Below are positions 1 to 8,752 of a stretch of DNA of 64,000 bases, piece after piece. Position 1 is the stretch's first letter. Every line of letters begins with the position of its first letter. Made by a program: the position numbers and the translations under genes. A model generated the notes under the pieces. That model searched no databases. It worked only from the letters and a program-made list of their open reading frames with translations, and had not been told where the DNA came from. Source of the stretch: Eubacterium multiforme (GTDB lineage Bacteria > Bacillota > Clostridia > Clostridiales > Clostridiaceae); contig NZ_JAUSUF010000001.1 in the NCBI RefSeq assembly GCF_030813415.1, positions 1-64,000 on the forward strand, given 5' to 3'.

Positions 1-16
1 TACAATCTTTACTCAT
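1..16 (-). CDS. 5' end of a gene leaving the window (product unknown)
   Basis: Only the first five codons are present (Met-Ser-Lys-Asp-Cys). The start is supported by a strong ribosome binding site, AAGGGGG, on the minus strand at about 26-32, nine bases before the ATG. A sigma-54-type promoter lies about 75 bases upstream, so this gene or operon is probably driven by RNA polymerase with sigma-54 and by the enhancer-binding protein encoded next to it. The product cannot be named from five residues. Confidence 0.7.
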
Positions 17-87
17 AAACTTAATCCCCCTTAGATTTTTTTATTTTAATTAAAAACTTTTTTAATTTAACCTCTCACTTATATACT

Positions 88-105
88 TAGCATTTATTGT
101 GCCAA
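88..105 (-). promoter_or_regulatory. sigma-54 (-24/-12) promoter
   Basis: The minus strand reads TTGGCACAATAAATGCTA. The invariant GG (102-103 on the plus strand) and GC (90-91) are separated by exactly ten bases, as RpoN holoenzyme requires, and the -24 half TTGGCAC is a perfect match. Transcription would begin near position 78 and run into the gene starting at 16. Confidence 0.75.
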
Positions 106-220
106 TTATTTTTAATTTATGAAAACGTTATCTATAAAGGGCTTTTAGTCTACTTTTGCTTTAATATATTTTTGATATGTAAAAATTTTATCCATTATGC
201 TAAGTTTTATGGAAACTTTA

Positions 221-234
221 TTTACAAGTGTAAA
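221..234. promoter_or_regulatory. candidate enhancer (upstream activator) palindrome
   Basis: TTTACAAGTGTAAA is a perfect 6+2+6 inverted repeat directly after the stop codon of the enhancer-binding protein gene and about 120 bases upstream of the sigma-54 promoter. That is a normal distance for an upstream activator site. Its half-sites match those of TyrR boxes (TGTAAA/TTTACA) but in inverted order. It might instead be a weak terminator hairpin, although no U-tract follows it. Confidence 0.4.
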
Positions 235-1821
235 TTATTCTTTCCACTCTATTCCATATTTTTTAACTTTATTAATTACAGTAGTATGTGATACTCCAAG
301 GGCAATTGCTGTTTTTCTAAAAGTTTTATTTTTCTTTAAGGCTTTTATTATTGCCTCCTTTTCATAAATTTCAATTATATTTTTTAATTTTAAATTATCA
401 TCACAGGATTTAAAGTTAATTAAATCATTATCTTTATCCTCTTCCAATTTTGAATCTTTATTAAAATGAATTATAAAATGTTCTTCCTTTAAAAAATCCT
501 CATTACATAAATTCATACTTCTTTCTATTATGTTTTCTAATTCTCTAATATTGCCTGGCCAATTATATTCTAAAAGTTTATTTATAAATTGAATATCTGC
601 ACCTAAAATATGTTTATTTAATTTTTTATTTAATTTATTTATAAAAAATGTAACTAAGTTAGGAATGTCTTCTATATGCTTTCTTAAAGGTGGAATAAAT
701 ATAGGTATTACATTTAATCTATAATATAAATCCTCTCTAAACTGACCTTTTTTAACCATGTCCTCTAAATTTCTATTAGTTGCACAAACTATTCTAACAT
801 CTACTCTTTCCTCTACATTACTTCCTATTCTTCGTACAACACTCTCTTGTAAAACCCTTAAAATTTTAGCCTGCATAAGTAATGGGAGTTCCCCAATTTC
901 ATCTAAAAACAAAGTACCACCATTAGCTTCTTTAAAAAGACCATCTTTACTTTTAATAGCTCCAGTAAAACTTCCCTTTTCATATCCAAAAAGTTCACTT
1001 TCAATTAAATTACTTGGAATAGCTGCACAGTTTATAGGAACAAAACTTTTATCTTTTCTATCACTAAATTTATGAATTGCTTTTGCAAATAGTTCCTTTC
1101 CAGTTCCACTTTCACCTCTTAACATTATTGTGGAATTATTTTTAGATACAGACTTAATTATCTCCTTTACCCTTTCCATACTAGGACTACTTCCAATAAT
1201 GTCTTTAAAAACCCCATCATCTGAATTTGAAACAACATTTACAATTTCCATTGCCTTTTTTACATCTCTTATTGAAGCTACTACTCCAATAGTTGTATTA
1301 TTATCATTTTTTATTGGTATTCCAGTAATTAAATACTTATTATTTTCTTTATCATTTTTTAAATTCATTTCTATATTATCATACCTACCACCATTATTAA
1401 GAAGTTGTATCATTGATTCATTTTTTACAATATTATTAATTTTCTTCCCCAATACTTGTTCCTTTTTACATTTAAATGCATCCTCACAATAACGATTAAA
1501 TATTTCAATTTCTGAATTTCTATTAATATACATTATCCCATCATCTACTGCATCAATAATTGCAAGAAGTTTCTTTTCATTTTTTTCATATTCTAATAAC
1601 TCAATAGTATTTACTTTTTCTATACCTTTTACTTTATATAATCCATTAATTAAAAAATTTATTTTGCTTGTATATGCATCCTGCATTTTTACAAAAACCT
1701 TTTTTGAAAATACTTCTAATGCAATAATATTTATATCAAACTTATAAAATTGTTTTAATATATCTAAAGTTATACCAAGTCTATCTTCTGTCACAATTTC
1801 AAATCTAATATATTTTTTCAT
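235..1821 (-). CDS. TyrR-like sigma-54-dependent transcriptional activator (ACT-PAS-AAA+-HTH)
   Basis: This is a bacterial enhancer-binding protein that would remodel sigma-54 RNA polymerase by ATP hydrolysis. It has an N-terminal ACT-like domain (about residues 1-75), which in TyrR relatives senses amino acids; a PAS domain (about 80-190); an AAA+ core with Walker A GESGTGK (236-242), the sigma-54 contact loop GSFTGA (283-288) and Walker B FLDEIG (305-310); and a C-terminal Fis-like helix-turn-helix ending at residue 528. It has no response-regulator receiver domain, so control is probably by ligand binding. The neighbouring sigma-54 promoter at 88-105 makes the gene starting at 16 the likely target. 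The ligand is unknown. Confidence 0.9.
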   Translation of the reverse strand: MKKYIRFEIVTEDRLGITLDILKQFYKFDINIIALEVFSKKVFVKMQDAYTSKINFLINGLYKVKGIEKVNTIELLEYEKNEKKLLAIIDAVDDGIMYINRNSEIEIFNRYCEDAFKCKKEQVLGKKINNIVKNESMIQLLNNGGRYDNIEMNLKNDKENNKYLITGIPIKNDNNTTIGVVASIRDVKKAMEIVNVVSNSDDGVFKDIIGSSPSMERVKEIIKSVSKNNSTIMLRGESGTGKELFAKAIHKFSDRKDKSFVPINCAAIPSNLIESELFGYEKGSFTGAIKSKDGLFKEANGGTLFLDEIGELPLLMQAKILRVLQESVVRRIGSNVEERVDVRIVCATNRNLEDMVKKGQFREDLYYRLNVIPIFIPPLRKHIEDIPNLVTFFINKLNKKLNKHILGADIQFINKLLEYNWPGNIRELENIIERSMNLCNEDFLKEEHFIIHFNKDSKLEEDKDNDLINFKSCDDNLKLKNIIEIYEKEAIIKALKKNKTFRKTAIALGVSHTTVINKVKKYGIEWKE

Positions 1822-1896
1822 AATATCCCCCTTTTTTCAGTATATTCTTATGCCATCTCTTTTATTATAATACAATTTTTTTCTAAATTTAATGTA

Positions 1897-1936
1897 AAAA
1901 GTGTTAGCAAAACATTATATTTTTACTAACACTTTT
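1897..1936 (-). terminator. rho-independent terminator of the phoPR-like operon
   Basis: An 11-bp perfect stem (AAAAGTGTTAG paired with CTAACACTTTT) with an 18-base loop lies just after the histidine kinase stop codon. AT-rich runs on both sides suggest it could work in either direction. Confidence 0.7.
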
Positions 1937-1952
1937 AATTAAATTAAATAAA

Positions 1953-3632
1953 TCATATATATTTTATTTTAAGAACAAATTTTGTTCCCTCATTTAATTT
2001 AGAATAAACCTCTATTGTTCCTGCAAAACTTTTAACTATATGCTTAACTATAGCAAGTCCAAGACCTGTTCCTCCACTTTTTCTTGCTTTATCTACCCTA
2101 TAAAATCTTTCAAATATTCTTGGTATATCCTCATCTGGTATACCAATTCCATTATCTTCAACTTCAAATGTGTAATATCCATGAGAAGAATAGCTTCTAA
2201 CATTAACAGTTGCACCTTCATTTGAATACTTTATTGCATTTTCTATTATATTAATAGCAACTTGGAAAAACTTATCCTTCTGTCCTAATATATAATTAAC
2301 ATTTTCCCTATTAAAATTTAATTTAATATTTTTCTTCATTGCCTGATCACTTAAAATGTTAACTACATCATCAATTATGTCATCAGGTAAAAATTCTTCC
2401 ATTTCTTCAACTACAGCACTTTCTAAATTTGAAAGAACTAATATGTCATTTATAAGTCTTGTAAGTCTAACTGATTCTTTATCAATTATATCTAAAAACT
2501 TTAATTTAGTTTTTTCATCATCAACATATCTTAAAGTTTCTGCAAAGCCTTTAATTGATGTAAGTGGTGTTTTAAGTTCATGGGAAACATTAGCAACAAA
2601 TTGAGTTCTTATATTTTCAAGTCTTTTCATTTCTGTTATATCTTGAATTGCAATAACGCGTCCAATTCTTTTATATCCTTTGATTATATTTGCTCTTTTT
2701 ATCTTTAAAAATCTTTCAACTGGCTTTTTAATTTTAATTTCAACTTCATTATCACTTTCATCCTCTAAAATATTTTTTATATTCTTCTCTTCAATGCAAT
2801 CAGTTAAAAATTTTCCTGTTACATCAAAATTTATTCCAAATATAATTTGTGCATAAGGATTAATTGTAATTATTTTATTATCATTATCTAAAGCAATTAC
2901 TCCACTTTGCATACAATTTAAAATAGATTCTAAGCTACTTTGTTTATCTAAAACCTCATTTATTTTACTTTGAAGTTGATCTGCCATATTATTAAAGGTT
3001 TTACCAAGTTGTCCAAGCTCATCATTAGATGAAATGTTTACCCTAGTTTGAAGATTTCCATTAGCTATTTTTGATGTAACACATTCTAAATGTTTAACTG
3101 GATCAACTATTATTCTTACAAGTTTAAATGCTAATGCTATTGAAAAAATTAAAACCATAATACTTACTGCTATATAATATTTCATATTTCCTTTATAAAA
3201 TATCTTTATTGTAGATTCTGGTACGCCACTTCTTATTATTGTTCCATCCTTAAATTTAGTTGCACAATAAATCATATCTGTTTTTAAGGTGTCACTATAT
3301 CTATCTGAATATCCAACACCTTTAACTTTAGCCTTTTGTACCTCTTCTCTTTCACTATAATTTTTATAATCATTATCTTCAAAAGAATCAAAAGTTACTT
3401 TTCCATCTTTGTTTATTATAGTAAATCTTATATTTGTTTTATTTATTTTAAATATGTTTAAATCTTCTTTGTCTACATTCTTCCAATTTGAAACTATTTC
3501 ATTATAATTTTTTAATATGTTTCTTGTATTTTGAATTTCCTGCATACTTGATAAAGCTACAAAAGAGGCTGTTATTACTACAAGAGCAAATATTACTGTA
3601 ATTATTACTGAAGTTATAATTTTCTTTTTCAT
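1953..3632 (-). CDS. phoR: PhoR-like membrane sensor histidine kinase
   Basis: This is a sensor kinase of a two-component system, anchored in the membrane by helices at about 6-28 and 152-174 that flank an extracytoplasmic region of about 120 residues. A HAMP linker follows (about 174-226), then a PAS domain (about 235-330), a HisKA dimerisation helix with phospho-accepting His351 in VSHELKTPLTSIKGF, and a HATPase domain with N box NAIKYS, DNGIGIP and GGTGLGLAIV. The domain order matches the PhoR/WalK group. It lies five bases downstream of its response regulator gene and is surely co-transcribed with it. Phosphate as the signal is inferred from family resemblance only; no pst genes are nearby. 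Confidence 0.88.
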   Translation of the reverse strand: MKKKIITSVIITVIFALVVITASFVALSSMQEIQNTRNILKNYNEIVSNWKNVDKEDLNIFKINKTNIRFTIINKDGKVTFDSFEDNDYKNYSEREEVQKAKVKGVGYSDRYSDTLKTDMIYCATKFKDGTIIRSGVPESTIKIFYKGNMKYYIAVSIMVLIFSIALAFKLVRIIVDPVKHLECVTSKIANGNLQTRVNISSNDELGQLGKTFNNMADQLQSKINEVLDKQSSLESILNCMQSGVIALDNDNKIITINPYAQIIFGINFDVTGKFLTDCIEEKNIKNILEDESDNEVEIKIKKPVERFLKIKRANIIKGYKRIGRVIAIQDITEMKRLENIRTQFVANVSHELKTPLTSIKGFAETLRYVDDEKTKLKFLDIIDKESVRLTRLINDILVLSNLESAVVEEMEEFLPDDIIDDVVNILSDQAMKKNIKLNFNRENVNYILGQKDKFFQVAINIIENAIKYSNEGATVNVRSYSSHGYYTFEVEDNGIGIPDEDIPRIFERFYRVDKARKSGGTGLGLAIVKHIVKSFAGTIEVYSKLNEGTKFVLKIKYI

Positions 3633-3637
3633 AACAC

Positions 3638-4336
3638 TTACCCGTTAAATCTATATCCTACCCCTCTTATAGTTTCAATAAGTTTTGGATTCTTATCATC
3701 CTCTTCTATTTTCTTTCTTAAGTATCTGATATGAACATCTACAGTTCTAGTCTCTCCAATATATTCATATCCCCAAATTTTATCTAGTAAAACTTCTCTT
3801 CTTAATATTTTTCCTCTATTTTTAATAAGTATTTCTAAAAGTTCAAATTCCTTTAAAGTAACATCAATTTTTTCATCATTAATAGAAACTTCATGTCTTT
3901 CAAAATCTATTTTAAATCTACCATTTTCATAGAATAATTCTTCTTTATCTACTGTTGCAATTGAACTTCTTCTAAGAACTGCCTTAATTCTTGCTAAAAG
4001 TTCTCTAATTGAGAAAGGCTTTGTTATATAATCATCTGCTCCAAGTTCTAAACCTAATATTTTATCAAGTTCCTCTCCCTTTGCTGTAAGCATTATTATA
4101 GCAGTGTTACTAGTTTCTCTATTTTTTTTAATTTCTTTGCATACATCAAACCCATCCATTCCTGGAATCATTAAATCTAATAGGACTAGTGTTGGTTTTT
4201 CTTCCTTTGCAATTTTTAAAGCATCTACTCCATTATTAGCTGTAATAACTTCATATCCTGCATTTTTAACATTAAATTTTAGTAATTCTAATATATGTTC
4301 CTCATCATCAACTATTAAAATCTTATCTTGTGCCAC
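3638..4336 (-). CDS. phoP: PhoB/PhoP-family response regulator
   Basis: This is an OmpR/PhoB-type regulator of 232 residues. The receiver domain (about 4-118) has acidic residues Asp10-Asp11, phospho-accepting Asp54 within LLDLMIPGMDG, and the conserved TAKG loop. A winged-helix DNA-binding domain (about 130-230) ends in the usual TVDVHIRYLRKK recognition-helix region and GVGYRF. It is the first gene of an operon with the PhoR-like kinase, with a five-base gap. The assignment to phosphate response is by similarity, and WalR/YycF or another OmpR paralogue remains possible. Confidence 0.88.
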   Translation of the reverse strand: MAQDKILIVDDEEHILELLKFNVKNAGYEVITANNGVDALKIAKEEKPTLVLLDLMIPGMDGFDVCKEIKKNRETSNTAIIMLTAKGEELDKILGLELGADDYITKPFSIRELLARIKAVLRRSSIATVDKEELFYENGRFKIDFERHEVSINDEKIDVTLKEFELLEILIKNRGKILRREVLLDKIWGYEYIGETRTVDVHIRYLRKKIEEDDKNPKLIETIRGVGYRFNG

Positions 4337-4349
4337 AATATTACCTCCT

Positions 4350-5084
4350 TTATTTTAATATTACAAATGAAAATAACCTTCCATATGACCCTTCTGATTT
4401 TCTATATGAATGAAGTTTTATTTTCTCTTCACAATAAGTGCATAAGTTTAACTTATAAATATTTTCATCTAAAAGTCCACTATCAATTGCATCTTTTTCA
4501 ATACAACTTTCTAAATTTAAATTTCTACCTTCAAATAATATATTTTCATCTATATCTTTTTCCTTTAAAAACTTTTCTTTAAGTTCCTCTGATACTTCAT
4601 AACAACATTTTCTTATATGAGCACCTATATAAATTTTTGTATTTTTATGATTAACTCCATATAAATCTCTCATTTTTTCTAAAGCTTTTTTTGTAATTGA
4701 ATTAAATGTACCTTTCCATCCACTATGAACTGCACCAATTACTCCACTTTCTTCATTTAAAATAATTACTGGAACACAGTCAGCAGTAAATATTCCTATT
4801 GCAATATTTCTTTTGTTTGTAATTATCCCATCACCATCATTTTCAATAAAGTTTTCTTCTCCATTATATTTTAAAACTTTATCAGAATGAATTTGATTTA
4901 AATAAATTACTTCATCTACTAAAAAATCTTCTTTTATACTATTTAATGCTTTAATTCCATCTTCAGTGTATCTATTGAAACTTCTATTTTCTTTTGCTGT
5001 TGAAAAGACGATTTTTGATTTATTATTATCTAAAACTAAAAAATCTCTTTTTTCATTAAAATCTTCTATATTTATAATATTCAT
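4350..5084 (-). CDS. pgeF: PgeF/YlmD (YfiH-type) purine nucleoside phosphorylase / laccase-domain protein
   Basis: This is a 244-residue member of the YfiH/DUF152 family, now described as copper/zinc-dependent purine nucleoside phosphorylases and, in E. coli, as a peptidoglycan-editing factor. Family hallmarks are the metal-ligand segment AVHSGWKGT near residue 120, the FTADCVPV strand before it, and the CCYEVSEE motif with a second metal Cys. In Bacillus the homologue YlmD sits near the sigE/ylm division cluster, and here it likewise lies upstream of phoP and close to nrdR, ylmC, sigG and sigE. No secretion signal is seen. Confidence 0.85.
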   Translation of the reverse strand: MNIINIEDFNEKRDFLVLDNNKSKIVFSTAKENRSFNRYTEDGIKALNSIKEDFLVDEVIYLNQIHSDKVLKYNGEENFIENDGDGIITNKRNIAIGIFTADCVPVIILNEESGVIGAVHSGWKGTFNSITKKALEKMRDLYGVNHKNTKIYIGAHIRKCCYEVSEELKEKFLKEKDIDENILFEGRNLNLESCIEKDAIDSGLLDENIYKLNLCTYCEEKIKLHSYRKSEGSYGRLFSFVILK

Positions 5085-5173
5085 AATATCCTCCCTATCT
5101 TTTAATATTATTTTAACATTTACTGCATATATTATCTATTGAACAATTTATATTTTTACTTAACTTTAACCTA

Positions 5174-5215
5174 AAAAAGCACTTTAATTCTATAATAAGA
5201 ATTAAAATGCCTTTT
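5174..5215 (-). terminator. rho-independent terminator of nrdR
   Basis: An imperfect hairpin whose core pairs TTAATTCT with AGAATTAA is followed on the minus strand by a run of T. It starts right at the nrdR stop codon. Confidence 0.6.
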
Positions 5216-5216
5216 G

Positions 5217-5666
5217 TTATTTCATTAATCTATTTATTTCTTCCATAAAGGTATTAATATCTTTAAATTGTCTGTAAACAGATGCAAATCTTACATATGA
5301 AACTTCATCAATTTCCTTAAGTCTTTCCATTACCATTTCCCCTATATAGTTAGATTGAACTTCTGTCATCATCTTATTGGATATAGTTTTTTCTATATCC
5401 TCTGCAATATCTTCTATTTGCTTTCTGGAAATAGGTCTCTTTTGACAAGCTATAATTAATCCATTTACAATCTTTTCTTTGTTAAAATTTTCTCTAGTTA
5501 AATCCTTTTTTATAACTAATATTGGAATATCTTCTACCTTTTCATATGTTGTATATCTCTTATTACATCTTAAACATTCTCTTCTTCTTCTTATTGTAGT
5601 ATTATCATCTGTTGATCTTGAATCAACTACTTTACTTTCTTGAAAAGAACAAAAAGGGCATTTCAT
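5217..5666 (-). CDS. nrdR: NrdR, repressor of ribonucleotide reductase genes
   Basis: This is a 149-residue ATP/dATP-sensing repressor of ribonucleotide reductase genes. The N-terminal zinc ribbon has its four cysteines at positions 3, 6, 31 and 34 (CPFC and CLRC), followed by the basic RRRRECL segment that contacts NrdR boxes. An ATP-cone domain fills about residues 49-139. Length and layout match the family exactly. Its own promoter is probably in 5667-5760, and a terminator follows. The sites it would bind are outside this window. Confidence 0.95.
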   Translation of the reverse strand: MKCPFCSFQESKVVDSRSTDDNTTIRRRRECLRCNKRYTTYEKVEDIPILVIKKDLTRENFNKEKIVNGLIIACQKRPISRKQIEDIAEDIEKTISNKMMTEVQSNYIGEMVMERLKEIDEVSYVRFASVYRQFKDINTFMEEINRLMK

Positions 5667-5761
5667 AAGTAATTCCCACCTTTCTGTACATTAATTCCTT
5701 AGCCTATATGGTTATTATACATATTTTTTACATTCCTGACTAGTTATTATATAGAAATATT

Positions 5762-6025
5762 CTACTTTCCACTAATTATATTAACTTCATCTAAAGAAAC
5801 TAATATAACATCTACGCCAATTTTCTCTATATTTTCCCATGGAATCTCTATTTCTTCCCCTTTTCCAAACCAACTTTTAACTTCTCCTGGAATAATTAAT
5901 GATTGAACTTTATCCTCTTCACAATCAAGTTTTATATCACTTATAAAGCCTAATTTTCTTCCTGTATTTACCTCTATTATTTCCATACTTCTCATTGAAT
6001 TAATTGAATGTAAGTTTTCTTCCAT
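5762..6025 (-). CDS. YlmC/YmxH-family PRC-barrel protein
   Basis: This is an 87-residue soluble protein with a single PRC-barrel fold: a MRSMEIIEVNTGRKLG start strand, then FISDIKLD and the W-rich WFGKGEEIEIPWENI segment. YlmC/YmxH proteins are widespread in spore formers and lie beside sigE/sigG, as here. Their biochemical role is not established. A clear ribosome binding site (GGGAGAGG) precedes the ATG. It is separated from sigG by a terminator and so forms its own transcription unit. Confidence 0.8.
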   Translation of the reverse strand: MEENLHSINSMRSMEIIEVNTGRKLGFISDIKLDCEEDKVQSLIIPGEVKSWFGKGEEIEIPWENIEKIGVDVILVSLDEVNIISGK

Positions 6026-6097
6026 ATATACCTCTCCCTTCTATACCTTAATTTATATTCTGAAAACTCTTTATTTATTATATTTATATATAGAAAA

Positions 6098-6117
6098 AGA
6101 ACTCTTTACGAGTTCTT
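6098..6117 (-). terminator. rho-independent terminator of sigG
   Basis: An 8-bp perfect stem (AAGAACTC/GAGTTCTT) with a 4-base loop and a T-rich tail on the minus strand lies three bases after the sigG stop codon. Confidence 0.75.
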
Positions 6118-6120
6118 CTC

Positions 6121-6900
6121 CTATACATATTTTCTCATGTGTTTAAGTGCTGTCTTTTCTAATCTAGATACTTGTGCCTGTGATATTCCAATTTCATCTG
6201 CTACTTCCATTTGTGTCCTTCCCTTAAAGAACCTAAGATTTAATATTAATTTTTCTCTATCTGTTAATCTTTTCATAGCCTCATTTATTGATATATTTTC
6301 TAGCCAATTTTCATCAGTATTCTTTGAATCACTAATCTGATCCATAACATATATTGCATCGCCACCATCATGATATATAGGCTCAAATAGAGATACTGGA
6401 TCTTGAATTGCATCTAATGCAAAAACAACATCTTCCCTAGGAAGTTCTAATTCCTTCGCTATTTGAGAAATATTTGGCTCTTTATTATTGTTTTTAACTA
6501 ATCTATCTCTTACTAACAAAGCTTTATAGGCTATATCTCTTAAGGATCTACTAACCCTTATAGAATTATTATCTCTTAAATATCTTCTGATTTCTCCAAT
6601 TATCATTGGAACTGCATAGGTTGAAAACTTAACATTTTGAGATAAATCAAAATTATCTATAGCTTTCATAAGTCCAATACATCCAACTTGAAATAAATCA
6701 TCTACATTTTCGCCTCTATTATTAAATCTTTGAATTACACTTAAAACTAACCTTAAATTACCTTTTATAAAGGTTTCCCTTGCACTGCCATCTCCAGATT
6801 GCATCTTTAATAAAAGTTCTCTTTTCTCTTTTTCCTTAAGTATAGGAAGTTTTGCAGTATTTACTCCACATATTTCAACTTTATTAATGATCAAAGTCAT
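6121..6900 (-). CDS. sigG: RNA polymerase sigma-G factor (late forespore)
   Basis: This is the forespore-specific sigma factor active after engulfment. It contains region 2 (NLRLVLSVIQRF...DDLFQVGCIGLMKAI...FSTYAVPMIIGEIRRYLRD), region 3, and region 4 ending in a helix-turn-helix (QMEVADEIGISQAQVSRLEK). The 259-residue length and the N-terminal segment NKVEICGVNTAKLP, which in Bacillus SigG is the CsfB/SpoIIAB contact region, distinguish it from SigF. It sits downstream of sigE as in other Bacillota, with a 72-base gap that could hold a separate forespore promoter. Confidence 0.96.
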   Translation of the reverse strand: MTLIINKVEICGVNTAKLPILKEKEKRELLLKMQSGDGSARETFIKGNLRLVLSVIQRFNNRGENVDDLFQVGCIGLMKAIDNFDLSQNVKFSTYAVPMIIGEIRRYLRDNNSIRVSRSLRDIAYKALLVRDRLVKNNNKEPNISQIAKELELPREDVVFALDAIQDPVSLFEPIYHDGGDAIYVMDQISDSKNTDENWLENISINEAMKRLTDREKLILNLRFFKGRTQMEVADEIGISQAQVSRLEKTALKHMRKYV

Positions 6901-6972
6901 CAGCTCCTTAGAAGTAATGTCATCACAATAAAGAGTATTTCCTTATGAGAAAAGTTTTATACTAAAGACAAC

Positions 6973-7680
6973 CTAAACCATTTTGCTTATTTCTTTCTTT
7001 AATCTATTTATTATTTTTTTCTCTAGTCTAGATATATAAGATTGGGATATTCCTAATATGTCAGCTACCTCTTTTTGTGTCTTCTCATTAGTTCCATTTA
7101 ATCCAAATCTTAATCTTACTATCTCTTTTTCCCTTTCATTTAAATTTTTTAATGCAATAAATAATAACTGCTTATCTACTTCATCTTCAATTAAATTATA
7201 AACTGTATCATTTTCTGTTCCTAATATATCTGATAGAAGTAGCTCATTTCCATCCCAGTCTATATTTAAAGGTTCATAAAATGATATTTCAGCTTTAATT
7301 TTATTATTTCTCCTTAAATACATAAGTATTTCATTTTCAATACATCTTGATGCATAAGTTGCAAGTTTTATTTTTTTTTCAGGATTAAATGTGTTTACAG
7401 CCTTTATTAACCCTATTGTTCCAACTGAAATTAAATCTTCAACATATACTCCAGTATTCTCAAATTTTCTTGCTATATAAACAACTAATCTTAAATTTCT
7501 TTCTATAAGTGTACTTCTTACACTTTCATCTCTATCTTTTAATTTATTTACTAATTCCTCTTCCTCATCCTTAGATAGTGGTGGTGGAAGTGCATCATTT
7601 CCTCCTACATAGTGAAGTTTTTTTCTAAACAATCCTAATTTTTCTAATACCCTATTTAATAAAACCTGTATATTTATCAT
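6973..7680 (-). CDS. sigE: pro-sigma-E, early mother-cell sigma factor
   Basis: This is a 235-residue sigma-70 family protein made as an inactive precursor. The amphipathic pro-sequence (about 1-27) ends in [16 protein letters not shown], which resembles the processing region of Bacillus pro-SigE. Regions 2 and 4 are intact, with helix-turn-helix [20 protein letters not shown]. It lies ten bases downstream of spoIIGA, which encodes its processing protease, so precursor and protease are co-transcribed as the spoIIG operon. In C. perfringens sigma-E is reported to be needed for sporulation and for enterotoxin expression. Confidence 0.96.
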   Translation of the reverse strand: MINIQVLLNRVLEKLGLFRKKLHYVGGNDALPPPLSKDEEEELVNKLKDRDESVRSTLIERNLRLVVYIARKFENTGVYVEDLISVGTIGLIKAVNTFNPEKKIKLATYASRCIENEILMYLRRNNKIKAEISFYEPLNIDWDGNELLLSDILGTENDTVYNLIEDEVDKQLLFIALKNLNEREKEIVRLRFGLNGTNEKTQKEVADILGISQSYISRLEKKIINRLKKEISKMV

Positions 7681-7690
7681 AAAATCCTCC

Positions 7691-8494
7691 TTATATTACC
7701 CCTCTTGATAGTAATGCATTAAATTCATTATCTCTGCTTAAAGTATCCTTACAAGGACATAATATTGCATCTATTTCTCTAAATAATTCTCCACTTTTTC
7801 TAAGTTTAATATTATTAACTTTAAATCCCTTTAAACTACCATTGTATCCAATAGCACTATATGGAATATAAAGTACACCTTCATTATTAATATCTAGCTC
7901 CTTTAAATAATCCTCTTCCACTAAAATACAAGGCAAATTAGTAATTGGTTCTCTTAACTCATTACCAGAATCTAAAAATCCTTTTACTAATATCTCTGTA
8001 TCTTTGAAGCTTATTTCAATATCATAAAAGAAATCTCTTATAATATTTTTTTCTCTAATATAACTTGTAATTCTTTCTAAAAAAATAAAAATAATTCCCA
8101 CTGATAAAATTAAATATTTAATATTAAAATCATTTATAACAATTCCATTTTTAATTGAATATTCCTTAGTTGCTATAGCAAATTTAAAACAAATTCCACT
8201 TAACAAAAAAGATGATGCTACAAATGTGAGACCACATTTTAAAACATTACTTATTTTTTTATTGTAAATTGGAATATAAACTAAAATTAATGAAACTATA
8301 ATTTGAAATACATTATTAGATAAAAAATTTAATTCATTAAAAACCATAGTTAAAGTATACAGAGCTCCTATAAACGCTGATAATACACATTTTTTAAAAG
8401 AATACCTTTCTCTAATTACTTTATATGATATTATTAATAAAAATAAATTAACTACTAAATTTTCAATTATTAATACGTCTACATATATATCCAC
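7691..8494 (-). CDS. spoIIGA: SpoIIGA, pro-sigma-E processing aspartic protease
   Basis: This is a membrane-embedded protease that cleaves pro-sigma-E after a forespore signal (SpoIIR). Five hydrophobic helices occupy about residues 5-145, followed by a cytoplasmic domain with the aspartic protease motif FLDSGN (catalytic Asp at about residue 175). I place the start at the GTG at 8494. The AGGGGG ribosome site is 7 bases before it, but only one or two bases before the upstream ATG at 8500, and the resulting N-terminus M-D-I-Y-V-D-V aligns with Bacillus SpoIIGA (M-K-I-Y-L-D-V). It is the first gene of the spoIIGA-sigE operon. Confidence 0.9.
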   Translation of the reverse strand: MDIYVDVLIIENLVVNLFLLIISYKVIRERYSFKKCVLSAFIGALYTLTMVFNELNFLSNNVFQIIVSLILVYIPIYNKKISNVLKCGLTFVASSFLLSGICFKFAIATKEYSIKNGIVINDFNIKYLILSVGIIFIFLERITSYIREKNIIRDFFYDIEISFKDTEILVKGFLDSGNELREPITNLPCILVEEDYLKELDINNEGVLYIPYSAIGYNGSLKGFKVNNIKLRKSGELFREIDAILCPCKDTLSRDNEFNALLSRGVI

Positions 8495-8513
8495 TAGCAT
8501 ACCCCCTAAGAAA

Positions 8514-8546
8514 ATTATATAACTATATTCTTTAAAATTTTGTCAT
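8514..8546 (-). promoter_or_regulatory. candidate Spo0A-type spoIIG promoter with long spacer
   Basis: On the minus strand ATGACA (8546-8541) and TATAAT (8519-8514) are separated by 21 bases. The Bacillus spoIIG promoter is likewise recognised by sigma-A with an unusually long (22-bp) spacer and a Spo0A box over the -35. Here TATGACAAAA overlaps the -35 and matches 8 of 10 positions of a reversed Spo0A box. The predicted leader is very short (about 13 bases), which counts against it. Confidence 0.35.
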
Positions 8547-8683
8547 ATTAATTGTTATAAATTATAGTTTTCAACTAATTTTTTTTACATTTAATTACAC
8601 CAAAATATTTTTTATTTTTTTTATTACTTTTTATTGATATTTAAATTTATAATTCATCTATTTTTTTATATTTTTACATAAAA

Positions 8684-8732
8684 AAAAGACACATATTTAA
8701 TAAACTATTTTAGTTTATTAATATGAGTCTTT
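8684..8732 (-). terminator. rho-independent terminator of the SH3-repeat glucosaminidase gene
   Basis: A long hairpin (AAAGAC...AATAAACTA paired with TAGTTTATT...GTCTTT) is followed on the minus strand by eight T residues, 20 bases after the stop codon. Confidence 0.8.
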
Positions 8733-8752
8733 AATATTAAAATTTTTATTTT

